In this document: one piece after another, positions 1 through 9,556 of the stretch
Numbering within the stretch: the first letter of the stretch is position 1
Layout of the letters: each line of letters begins with the position of its first letter
Assembly: GCA_964035575.1 (NCBI GenBank)
Contig: OZ037900.1
Coordinates: 1,054,001 to 1,118,000, forward strand
DNA: 64,000 nucleotides
DNA from: Rhynchopus sp. YZ270_cl-10
Taxonomy: Eukaryota; Euglenozoa; Diplonemea; Diplonemida; Diplonemidae
Reading direction: 5' to 3'
Translations under genes and position numbers: made by a program
Notes under the pieces: model-generated
Seen by the model: only the letters and a program-made list of their open reading frames with translations
Databases searched by the model: none
Told to the model about the DNA's origin: nothing

Positions 1-243
1 CTTTTCTGTGTGCAACATTGTGTTCTCGTTTGCGCTGTTTGTTTTGTGTTGCCCCCTGCAGGCAACCCTCCGCTGCTCTTTTGTTTGACGAATAGGTGTT
101 CATGAAACCCACCATATAAACTCCCATTAAACTTTCCTTATCCAGCTTGTCATGAACACCAATTACTTCCCTTTATTAGCGTTTTTCAGGTTGTTTATGT
201 TTTTGCCTTTTTGGAGAAAGTTGTGATCCAAAAGTTCTTCATT
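1..243. repeat. Duplicated segment, copy 1 (holds an empty transposon site)
   Basis: This stretch is nearly identical to 11656-11873 followed by 14153-14182. It is uninterrupted here at the AGA of 215-217, where the other copy carries a 2.28 kb transposon. It contains a 66 bp mini-element (95-160) bounded by inverted GGTGTTCATGA ends. The duplication may extend left of the window. No coding potential was seen. Confidence 0.85.
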
Positions 244-249
244 ACTTTA

Positions 250-1163
250 CAGGGGGGTAGCCAAATAAAAGGGGCGCCGCTCTTATTCGGCGTGCCTAAT
301 CGCAAAGTATTGGGTTTTCCGAGCTTTCGGGGTCAACTTGGGGGGCCCTGTACAAAACCTTAAGGGGGGTCCAAAAAAAATTTTCCCACCTGTATCCTCT
401 TGCACCCCACCTGCACAAGGCCCCTCCCGAACATATTCCCCGTCAGGGATCTGCAAGGGGGCTTGCGATGCAAGCACGCCACTTCCTCAGCACCCACCTC
501 ACACCAGGGTCTCTTCCTCTTCCCCACCTTTCCCAAAAAGGGTGCTTACCATAGCCGTTGCTGTTGCCAAAGTCATTTTTTCTGTGTTTTTTTTGGGTCA
601 TTTCTGGGGGTACAGAGAGAGTTTTGGGTCTGAAATTCGGTGAAAATGTGGTCGGAGGTTGGTAAATGGGGGTGCTCTGGGTGGTCAGACCCCCCAGCAG
701 TGGCCAGAAAGTGGCCCAACGGGTTTGAGGAATGGTGTGAGCGCGGTAAACGGGACGAAAACGGGACGATTTTTTGACCTAAAAATGAGGTTTTGGCCCC
801 GAACAGAGCGTCTAAAGTGTGAAAAACAGATGTATTTGAAAAGATTCGATACTTTTGGGGTGATTTTGGGTATTTGCACACTATCTGATGTCCGTTTTTT
901 GATATTTTTTTCAAAAAAAGAGTGAAAAAACGCTGTTTTCCCAAAAGTGCGAAAAGTGCGAAAACCCCAAAAAACCAGTCAATTTTTCATATTTTTCATG
1001 TTTCTGGGCGCATTTGGAGGCCTGTGACCAGGTAAACCACCCTCCTGAGCCCCAAAAAATCCATATTCGCCAGAGATTTTGTGTTTCGAGCCTCTGTGAT
1101 ATCGTAACTCAAAAAATTTCACTAAACACCGCTTTTTGCCCCCCCCCCCTAGCCCCCCCCCTG
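250..1163. mobile_element. Possible non-autonomous DNA transposon, 914 bp
   Basis: The ends form short inverted repeats: CAGGGGGGTAG on the left, and the complement CTAG followed by a C-run and CTG on the right. TA dinucleotides flank both ends, which could be a TA target duplication as in Tc1/mariner-type elements. The interior is AT-rich with G and C runs and shows no transposase. The inverted repeat is short and G-rich, so chance is possible. Confidence 0.4.
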
Positions 1164-1221
1164 TAAGAAACACTAGGTCAATAATGCCCCCTTTTTTTGA
1201 ATGACTGAATTGTTTTTACAG

Positions 1222-1400
1222 AATTGGGGTTTATCTGATTGTGCGCACTGAACCTTCCCGACACCACATCACACACACGCACGTCACTCACCAAGATTTC
1301 AAAATTCTTTCCTGTACGGAACCGCAAACGCCAGGATTATGTGACTGTGACCGGGAACTCTGGGTTCCCGAGTCCCACACACTCACTAGATTGTGTTCGC
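1222..1400 (+). pseudogene. Fragment of sialate O-acetylesterase 5' region
   Basis: Positions 1222-1300 resemble the leader of the intact esterase gene (9452-9540), sharing TTATCTGAT, GCGCACTGAA and ACACCACATCACACACAC. Positions 1310-1375 resemble its codons around residues 46-66, sharing GTACGGAACCGCAAAC and GTGACTGTGACCGGGA. The sequence between is missing, and no open frame continues. It looks like a decayed partial gene copy. A closely related fragment lies at 9105-9205. Confidence 0.7.
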
Positions 1401-1733
1401 GCCAAAAGTACCCTCAGGAAAGTTCACTGCCGGTTGATATAATTTACTTTTTTCCTTTCCATGGTCTGCTCTCGCATTTCCATGGCTGTCCATGTGAGTC
1501 TTTTATTCACTGGAAACATCACCCTTCCTTCCTACAGAACAATACTCGTACATTACACCGTTGGTGCTGAGGTCGGAGGTTGCCCATGCGTGGGACAACA
1601 TGTGCTGTGGTGTGGCCAAATGTTGTAATCTGCGTTCAGTGTTCCTGAGGATCTTTTCTTTGAAGTGACCAAGCATGAGAGGCTTGCCACCATCTTACTT
1701 TCTTTGCATCCACCACCCCACACACACAGATAT

Positions 1734-4700
1734 ATGCCAACCATGTGCCGTCTTGTGACACTGCTCACGCTAGCTTCTGCTGTGAGTCGTTCCGTTGCCT
1801 ACAAAGAACCTGACTGCCCCCTCCAGACTGTTGTGGACTTTGCTGAAAGCAGCGACTTCGACCCGAACCTTCCCCTCACATTCGGTGGTGGCATTGTGAT
1901 TGAGATGACCGTGACGGTGCCACGTATTCTTGCATCCACAGCTCTGTTCAGCTTTTCGAACTACGGAAAGGATGTTGTGATGATAAGCACAGGACATTAC
2001 GGGAGGATATATTTTGCTGTCACTCGCGACTCTGAGAGTACATCGGTTGTTGGGAATTACATCACGTCATCCAGTTCTTATTACGGCGAGACGTTCACAC
2101 TTCGCGCTGTGATCCTCCCAGGAAGCACTACAGACAGCACAACAGGACAGTGTTTCTTGTACATCAACGGCACTCTCAGCAGTTCCGGAGACTGTCCCCT
2201 CCCAACCTTTGTGGAGCGTCGCGCAAACTTCATTCGTTACGACCTGGATCACAACCACCCAACTTTTCAAGGCACAGTTGCAAACTTCACACTGAAGGCG
2301 TGCAACGTGACTCCAAGTGTGCCCACACCACTGCCATCCCCACAGTGTCCTCTCCAGAACGATGTGGACTTTGCTGAAAGCAGCGACGTCGACCCGAACC
2401 TTCCCCTCACATTCGGTGGTGGCATTGTGATTGAGTTGACTGTGACGACGCCGCGTTATTATGCATCCACATCTCTGTTCAGCTTTTCCAACTACGGGAA
2501 CGATTCTGTTCTGATGAACGTAAGACACAAATCGATTAATGATGTATATGGTGCGTACATATTCTTTGGTGTCGGCCAGGGCTGGTCAGGGAGTGTGACG
2601 GGTATTACGGCATTCAGTGCTGACACAGGGACCCCTGACGAGCCATTCACACTTCGTGCTGTGATCCTCCCAGGAAGCACTGCAGACAGCACAACGGGAG
2701 AGTGTTTCTTGTATATCAACGGCACTCTCAGCAGTTACGGAGACTGTCCCCTCCCAACCTTTGTGGAGCGTCGTACAAACTTCATTGGCAAGGTCAGTGG
2801 CGGTAGCCAAATTATTGACGTCACAAACGTCACACTGAAGGCGTGCAACGTGACTCCAAGTGTGCCCACACCACTGCCATCCCCACAGTGTCTTCTCCAG
2901 GACGATGTGGACTTTGCTGAAAGCAGCGACTTCGACCCGAACCTTCCCCTCACATTCGGTGGTGGCATTGTGATTGAGATGACCGTGACGGTGCCACGTA
3001 TTCTTGCATCCACAGCTCTGTTCAGCTTTTCGAACTACGGGAACGATGCCGTTCTGATGAACGCGACAGGTGCTGCGATTGGTGGTGTGTATGGTGCGTA
3101 CATATTCTTTGGTGTCGGGCAAGGCTGGCCAGGCAGTGTGACGGGTATTACGGCATTCAGTGCTGACACAGGGACCCCTGACGAGCCATTCACACTTCGT
3201 GCTGTGATCCTCCCAGGAAGCACTGCAGACAGCACAACAGGACAGTGTTTATTGTACATCAACGGCACTCTCAACCAGTACGGAGACTGTCCCGTCCCTA
3301 CCTTTGTGGAGCGTAGTACAAACTTCATTGGCAAGTACCTGCGGGATGACAGCGCAGTTTATTATGGTAATGTCGCAAACTTCACACTGAAGGCGTGCAA
3401 CGTGACTCCAAGTGTGCCCACACCACTGCCATCCCCACAGTGTCTTCTCCAGAACGATGTGGACTTTGCTGAAAGCAGCGACTTCGACCGGAACCTTCCC
3501 CTCACATTCGGTGGTGGCATTGTGATTGAGATGACTGTGACCACACCAAGTTATTATTCATACGGGGCAGTTCTGTTCAGCTTTTCGAACTACGGACAGG
3601 ATGTTGTGCGGATGCAGGTAATTTCTCGTGGATACATATTCTTTGGTGTCAGTCGGGGTTCTGCAGATGTGACGGGTATCACGTCACGTTATGCTTACAA
3701 TGGTGTGACATTCGCAGTTCGTGCTGTGATCCTCCCAGGAAGCACTGCAGACAGCACAACGGGACAGTGTTTCTTGTACTTCAACAATGTGCTTCAGGCC
3801 GAGTCTTCAAGCTGTTCCCTCCCAACCTTTGTGGAGCGTCGTACGAACTTCATTGGTCGCGACCTGATCCACAGCTGGACTTTTCAGGGCACAGTTTCAA
3901 ACTTCACACTGAAGGCGTGCAACGTGACTCCAAGTGTGCCCACACCACTGCCATCCCCACAGTGTCTTCTCCAGAACGATGTGGACTTTGCTGAAAGCAG
4001 CGACTTCGACCCGAACCTTCCCCTCACATTCGGTGGTGGCATTGTGATTGAGATGACCGTGACCCGACCACCAACTTGGTACTCTTCTGACTCCGAGACT
4101 CTGTTCAGCTTTTCAAACTACGGACAGGATGTTGTGGAGATGCGCGTGCCGTATGGCGGGTACATATTCTTTGGTGTCAGTCGGGGTTCTGGGAGTGTGT
4201 CGTTTATTATATCGCGTTATGCTTACACCGGCAAGACGTTCACAGTTCGTGCTGTAATCCTCCCAGGAAGCACTGCAGACAGCACAACGGGAGAGTGTTT
4301 ATTGTACATCAACGGCACTCTCAACCAGTACGGAGACTGTCCCCTCCCAACCTTTGTGGAGCGTCGTACAAACTTCATTGGTCACGACCTGGATCACAGC
4401 AACCCAACTTTTGAAGTCACAGTTGCAAACTTCACACTGAAGGCGTGCATGCCATCCCCACAGTGTCTTCTCCAGAACGATGTGGACTTTGCTGAAAGCA
4501 GCGACTTCGACCCGAACCTTCCCCTCACATTCGGTGGTGGCATTGTGATTGAGATGACTGTGACCGGACTACAAACTTTGGAGGGTGACTCCGAGTATCT
4601 GTTCAGCTTTTCAAACTACGGACAGGATGTTGTGGAGATGAGGGAGCATGGCGGGCAGATATTCTTTGGTGTCAGTCGGGGATCTTCAGCTGTGACGGGT

Positions 4701-6755
4701 ATCACGTCACGTAGTTATGGTGAAGGCGGTAGTTATGCTCTCAACGGCGACACGTTCACAGTTCGTGTTGTGGTCCTCCTAGGAAGCTCTGCAAACAGCA
4801 CAACGGGACAGTGTTTCTTGTACATCAACAGTGTGCTTGAGGGCTATTCTTCAAGCTGTCCCCTCCCAACCTTTGTGGAGCGTCGTGCGAACTTCATTGG
4901 TTACGACTTGGATGACAGCAACCCAACTTTTGAAGGCACAGTTTCAAACTTTACACTGAAGGCGTGCAACGTGACACCAAGTGTGCCCACACCACTGCCA
5001 TCCCCACAGTGTCTTCTCCAGAACGATGTGGACTTTGCTGAAAGCAGCGACTTCGACCCGAACCTTCCCCTCACCTTCGGTGGTGGCATTGTGATTGAGA
5101 TGACTGTGACCACACCAAGTACTTATTCATACCTGGCACGTGTGTTCAGCTTTTCGAACTACGGGAACGACGTTGTGAGGATAAGCATAGCGGCAGGTGC
5201 GGCGATCTCTTTTGGCGTGAGTCGGGGTTCTGGGAGTGTGTCGGGTATCACGTCACGTTATGGTTACAATGGTGTGACGTTCACAGTTCGTGCTGTGCTC
5301 CTCCCAGGAAGCACTGCAGACAGCACAACGGGACAGTGTTTCTTGTACATCAACGGCACTCTCAGCAGTTACGGAGACTGTCCCCTCCCAACCTTTGTGG
5401 AGCGTCGTGCAAACTTCATTGGTTACGACCTGGATGCCAGCAACCCAACTTTTGAAGGCACTGTTTCAAACTTCACACTGAAGGCGTGCAACGTGACTCC
5501 AAGTGTGCCCACACCACTGCCATCCCCACAGTGTCTTCTCCAGGACGATGTGGACTTTGCTGAAAGCAGCGACTTCGACCCGAACCTTCCCCTCACATTC
5601 GGTGGTGGCATTGTGATTGAAATGAACCTGACCACACCAAGTACCTATACAAAAAACGCACGTGTGTTCAGCTTTTCTGACGACGGAGAGGATGTTGTAC
5701 AGATGCTCGTAGCGTCTGGTGGGGCGCTCTTTTTTGGTGTCAATCGGGTTGCTGCAGGTAGTCATGGTTCTGGGACTGTGACAGGTATCACGTCACGTTA
5801 TGCTTACAACGGCGAGACGTTCGCAGTGCGTGCTGTGCTCCTCCCAGGAAGCACTGCAGACAGCACAACGGGACAGTGTTTCTTGTACATCAACAATGTG
5901 CTTCAGGCTGAGGCTTCAAACTGTCAAATCCCAATGAAGGTGGTGAGGAAGGCAAACTTCATTGGTCGCGAATTTGACAGCAGGTACCCAACTTTTAAGG
6001 GCACAGTTGCGGACTTCACCATGCGCTCTTGCAACGGGTCTGTGGACACATCTGCACCGGCAACGGCTGTGCCGTTCACAGCGCTGCCGAACACCTTAGC
6101 ACCCGACACTGCTGCACCTGACACTGCTGCACCCCCGAAAAGAACAGCACACCCCGTCCCTCCCGGCAGTACGGCACCGATGGTGCCGACTACAGCAGTG
6201 CCTACACCAGCACCGACTACAGTGCCGACAGACAACCCGAAAGCTGTCGGGCCAGCACCCACAGCCGTGCCCACAGTCTTACACACAGTAGTACCCACAC
6301 CACCCACAGTCGTGCCCACAGACGTGCCCACAGTCTTACACACAGTAGTACCCATAACACCCACAGCCGTGCCAACAGCAGTGCCGACAGCAGTTCCGAC
6401 AGCAGTTCCGACAGCTGTGCCAACAGCAGAGCCAACAGTAGGACCCACACCACTTCCTACCTCCGCACCCACAGCACTGAACAACGCAACTGCCTTTGAT
6501 GAAACAGACGCCCCAACGACTGCCGCACCAGAGAAGGACGACAGCGGGACACCGTGGTGGGTGTGGGTGATGCTTGGCCTGGGCACCCTGCTTGTCCTGC
6601 TGGTGGGTGGTGTGCTGCTGTGTTTCTGCCGTCGTGGGAACGGCACGTCCCCACCCACAGTCGACTCACACCACATCCAGGCGGAGACGGACCACGGAGC
6701 TTCGGAGCTGCTGTACCATGATGTGGACGATGATGAGCCTCAACTGGCGTGCTGA
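1734..6755 (+). CDS. Type I membrane surface protein with eight LamG-like repeats
   Basis: A single-exon gene of 1673 aa. The start is the first ATG after a CACACACAG acceptor-like site at about 1729; the open frame extends upstream to 1665. A signal peptide (LVTLLTLASAVSRSVA) is followed by eight repeats of about 170-185 aa, starting near nt 1830, 2355, 2905, 3462, 3980, 4483, 5028 and 5552. Each has a VDFAESSDFDPNLPLTFGGG opening, FSFSNYG, IFFGVSRG, LPGSTADSTTGQC and FVERRANFIG motifs, and N-glycosylation sequons. This is a beta-sandwich pattern resembling laminin-G/concanavalin-like domains. Linkers read PSVPTPLPSPQC. A Pro/Thr stalk (nt 6050-6530), one transmembrane helix (WVWVMLGLGTLLVLLVGG) and a short cytoplasmic tail follow. 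The likely role is adhesion or a cell-surface coat, with glycan binding possible. Repeats are almost identical in DNA, suggesting recent expansion or gene conversion. Confidence 0.85.
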   Translation: MPTMCRLVTLLTLASAVSRSVAYKEPDCPLQTVVDFAESSDFDPNLPLTFGGGIVIEMTVTVPRILASTALFSFSNYGKDVVMISTGHYGRIYFAVTRDSESTSVVGNYITSSSSYYGETFTLRAVILPGSTTDSTTGQCFLYINGTLSSSGDCPLPTFVERRANFIRYDLDHNHPTFQGTVANFTLKACNVTPSVPTPLPSPQCPLQNDVDFAESSDVDPNLPLTFGGGIVIELTVTTPRYYASTSLFSFSNYGNDSVLMNVRHKSINDVYGAYIFFGVGQGWSGSVTGITAFSADTGTPDEPFTLRAVILPGSTADSTTGECFLYINGTLSSYGDCPLPTFVERRTNFIGKVSGGSQIIDVTNVTLKACNVTPSVPTPLPSPQCLLQDDVDFAESSDFDPNLPLTFGGGIVIEMTVTVPRILASTALFSFSNYGNDAVLMNATGAAIGGVYGAYIFFGVGQGWPGSVTGITAFSADTGTPDEPFTLRAVILPGSTADSTTGQCLLYINGTLNQYGDCPVPTFVERSTNFIGKYLRDDSAVYYGNVANFTLKACNVTPSVPTPLPSPQCLLQNDVDFAESSDFDRNLPLTFGGGIVIEMTVTTPSYYSYGAVLFSFSNYGQDVVRMQVISRGYIFFGVSRGSADVTGITSRYAYNGVTFAVRAVILPGSTADSTTGQCFLYFNNVLQAESSSCSLPTFVERRTNFIGRDLIHSWTFQGTVSNFTLKACNVTPSVPTPLPSPQCLLQNDVDFAESSDFDPNLPLTFGGGIVIEMTVTRPPTWYSSDSETLFSFSNYGQDVVEMRVPYGGYIFFGVSRGSGSVSFIISRYAYTGKTFTVRAVILPGSTADSTTGECLLYINGTLNQYGDCPLPTFVERRTNFIGHDLDHSNPTFEVTVANFTLKACMPSPQCLLQNDVDFAESSDFDPNLPLTFGGGIVIEMTVTGLQTLEGDSEYLFSFSNYGQDVVEMREHGGQIFFGVSRGSSAVTGITSRSYGEGGSYALNGDTFTVRVVVLLGSSANSTTGQCFLYINSVLEGYSSSCPLPTFVERRANFIGYDLDDSNPTFEGTVSNFTLKACNVTPSVPTPLPSPQCLLQNDVDFAESSDFDPNLPLTFGGGIVIEMTVTTPSTYSYLARVFSFSNYGNDVVRISIAAGAAISFGVSRGSGSVSGITSRYGYNGVTFTVRAVLLPGSTADSTTGQCFLYINGTLSSYGDCPLPTFVERRANFIGYDLDASNPTFEGTVSNFTLKACNVTPSVPTPLPSPQCLLQDDVDFAESSDFDPNLPLTFGGGIVIEMNLTTPSTYTKNARVFSFSDDGEDVVQMLVASGGALFFGVNRVAAGSHGSGTVTGITSRYAYNGETFAVRAVLLPGSTADSTTGQCFLYINNVLQAEASNCQIPMKVVRKANFIGREFDSRYPTFKGTVADFTMRSCNGSVDTSAPATAVPFTALPNTLAPDTAAPDTAAPPKRTAHPVPPGSTAPMVPTTAVPTPAPTTVPTDNPKAVGPAPTAVPTVLHTVVPTPPTVVPTDVPTVLHTVVPITPTAVPTAVPTAVPTAVPTAVPTAEPTVGPTPLPTSAPTALNNATAFDETDAPTTAAPEKDDSGTPWWVWVMLGLGTLLVLLVGGVLLCFCRRGNGTSPPTVDSHHIQAETDHGASELLYHDVDDDEPQLAC

Positions 6756-8570
6756 GGGAATAGTGTTCGTGTGTTCAGATGTGCGACATGGAACCAAGAG
6801 CAGTGCGCTTGGTGCAGCAGCTCACAGAGTTTGCAGGGAAACTCACCTGAACAGTGTGACATTGTTTGTTGTTTTGTTTTATCGTCAAGGGGTTTCTGGA
6901 AATGATCTTTTTTTTCTTGAGGACACTTGCGGACAACGAAGAAAGACATAGTAGTAGATTAGTAAGGACAGATCAGTTGGTTTTATGTTATGTTCAGTTT
7001 TTTTGAGGGTGCCAATATTTTTTTACTGTGACTGTTTTCGATTGGAAACTGACAGGTATGTGCACCTGCACATCAATGTGTGGTAGGTGTGTTCAATGCG
7101 AGTCATTTGCGCAAAGGTCAACCGTCGGCCTTCTGTGTGCAGATGCCTATGATGAACATGACTCCTGCAAAGGCGGCCCGCATCATGTGGTTTGTGTCAC
7201 TGTGGAGTTCTTTTATACATGGGTACTCAGCAATTTGGCGTTTGTTGTAGACGGGTTGATTGCTGGTGGTGGTTGTTTCATGAACTTTTTTTTTTCTTCC
7301 AGAAGCGAATATAACCAAGCAATTATTTTTAGCTTCCTTTACGCTCGGGTATACTACGATGTAACGTTTCATAGTAAGTTTAATACAATCCCTGCACTCT
7401 TGACTGACAGGGTGCCGCATCTGTTGTCTAGGATGTATTAGGACTATGAGCATGGTTTACATGGTTTTGCCGCTCGTTGAGTTGTTCTGCCCACTGCATC
7501 TCTTAGAAGCCTCGTTTATGTGATTCTGTTCACAGACTAACCGATGTTAGATCTAGGTTCATTGCATGTGTGAGTGTCTGTTTCTGTGGTATAGGGGACG
7601 ACTACGCGTAGCTTGTGTCATGCTCGGCAAGCCCTGAGAAGCTATGACCCCAACCTCATGAGAGAAGTGGTTTGCCTACCCCTTTTCTGTGATACGGAGA
7701 AGGTTCTGCGTCACACACTACCATTGCAAGGCATATCTTTTCCCCCCGGCGTTGAGCGCACAAACAAAAGACCCGATGTTTTTTGTGTAGCCCACGAGAG
7801 TTCACGTGGTTTGCCTACCCTTTTCATGTGATACGTGCTTGCCCCCCACCCATGTACAGAGTACGGCACTTTGTTCTGTACTTTGCTCTCTTTTCTCCAC
7901 CCCCCTTCCTCCCTGTTCCCTACCAGTGCAGTGTCATGCAGGCGCTGCTTAGGTGATAATACGTGGCCATCTTCTATTGATGCTGGTTGCTACTAAGGGA
8001 TACAAAAAAAACGCGTCAAAATGTGGAAAGAACTGTGTGTATTGTTTCCAAATAATTGTTTGAGCTCTCCCACCCCTTTTGTGTGTGTAAAAAAACCCCC
8101 CTTTTTTTTTCTTCTGATGGTGACGTAGTTGGTATGCTATTTGTTGCACAGTTCTTTATCCTAAACACCCTAGGATAGCATGTTGCTTTATGTTGTATAA
8201 CCAAACAACCCTTTAGAAGAGAAGTGATCTGCTGCTTGAAGTTGAATCACGACTTCAGCACGACATTCAAACGAGAATAACACGCCCCCATTGAGCTGCC
8301 ATGTCAGCAAGTCCCCGATCCTTGAGGTTCTGGAAGTAAGTCAACAGGGGTCTCCTCTTGCGACGCTTCCTCACAGCCTCTTAGTTCCAGGGCTGAGCCC
8401 CTCCCGCATAACAACGTTTGTTTCCATCACCCATTTTTTCGTCATCTGTGATGACAAAAGCACAAAACCCCGTGTTTCTAAGTTTTGACTATTTTTTAGA
8501 TGTGTGTTCATGTGATGCACATTCCCTCATTTTCCAAGTTTGTTTTTTTTTTTTGTATGAATAATTGAAT

Positions 8571-8684
8571 GGTGTTCCTGAAACCCTCTAAAGACTTGTC
8601 AAGGACCTGTCAAAAGAGGGGGTGTGTGTTATAAAGTGGACCCTCTGTGTCACGGACCTGTCAATATCGCCCCTCAGGAACACC
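8571..8684. mobile_element. Mini inverted-repeat element, 114 bp
   Basis: The ends are inverted copies of GGTGTTCCTGA, flanked on both sides by AAT, consistent with a 3 bp target duplication. The same type of ends (GGTGTTCATGA) bounds 66-70 bp elements at 95-160 and about 11750-11815. The interior is noncoding. Confidence 0.6.
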
Positions 8685-8892
8685 AATGAATATCATTCTA
8701 TTTTATCAACCTGCAATCGCCTGCAACAGGATTTTCTAACTCGTCAATAATTGCAGTTAATGAAACTACTCATTCTTGTTGAAGTATTTCCCTATATTTT
8801 AACTTGGTGACTTGTGGGTCCCTCGTTCACGAACCCATGGACGAGTTCTGTTAGGGGTTTTTAGTTTTGAGGTTAATCCACTCAGAAAGTCT

Positions 8893-9087
8893 TCAAAGGT
8901 GGAAGTTTCGGCCTTCAGTGCAGTGTTTTTTTTTTTTTGGGTGGTATTGAGGGGTAGGTATCATATGTGGCACCTTAGTGGTCCACAAGCGCCGTTTTTC
9001 GAATAATCATGAATTCCCCACGATTTTGTACAGTTCTGACCCCCCTACACACCCCCTCTAAGTCCCATTTCCAGACGTCATCCAGAC
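8893..9087. repeat. Dispersed duplication, copy 1 (partner 15545-15722)
   Basis: About 190 bp shared with 15545-15722 at very high identity, including GGTAGGTATCATATGTGG and AATAATCATGAATTCCCC. It lies upstream of the esterase gene here and upstream of the giant Sfi1-like gene in the other copy. Function unknown. Confidence 0.85.
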
Positions 9088-9104
9088 ATCATTCACCAAC
9101 ACTT

Positions 9105-9205
9105 CAAGATTCTTTCCTTCACGGAACCGCACACCTCAGGATTATGTGACTGTGAGCGGGAACTCTGGATTGCGAGCAACACACACTCACTGAATTGTGT
9201 TCTGC
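9105..9205 (+). pseudogene. Second fragment of sialate O-acetylesterase sequence
   Basis: It resembles esterase codons around residues 46-64 (ACGGAACCGCA, GATTATGTGACTGTGA) and shares flanking text with the fragment at 1300-1400 (GGGAACTCTGG, ACACACTCACT). The two fragments are closer to each other than to the intact gene at 9557, so they may be copies of one lost paralogue. No open frame remains. Confidence 0.65.
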
Positions 9206-9556
9206 ATCCGTCAGCCACCTTCTTGGCGTTGCCGTACAGTCACTCGCACAATGTGTGTCACGTAGATGGTTACTTTTGATGGGGAAGTTTCTGCCTGCTC
9301 ACAGTTTTCCTGTCAGCAACTCCCAAGCGCAACACTGCGTGCTTCGATAACCTGCGGAATGTGCGTGCCTGCGTCCCAGATGTTTGCACACACCTCACTT
9401 AAAAAGGCGGCGAAACCAAAGCTGAGGAGTGGCTGCACTGCTCATTGAATGCCACAGTTATTATCTGATGTTGCGCACTGAAAACTTCCGGACACCACAT
9501 CACACACACACATTCAGGGCACTCCCCACAAAACTCAAAAGCGAAAAAAAATAATA

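Larger units (their letters stand above)
6756..9451. other. Intergenic spacer
   Basis: About 2.7 kb of AT-rich sequence with homopolymer runs. It holds the mini-transposon at 8571-8684, one copy of a 195 bp duplication (8893-9087) and an esterase fragment (9105-9205). Short open frames here lack family resemblance and coding bias. No tRNA or rRNA was recognised. Confidence 0.6.

Noticed and set aside
1830-6045. CRISPR-like or satellite array
   Set aside because: The roughly 500-550 bp tandem units are in-frame protein domain repeats.
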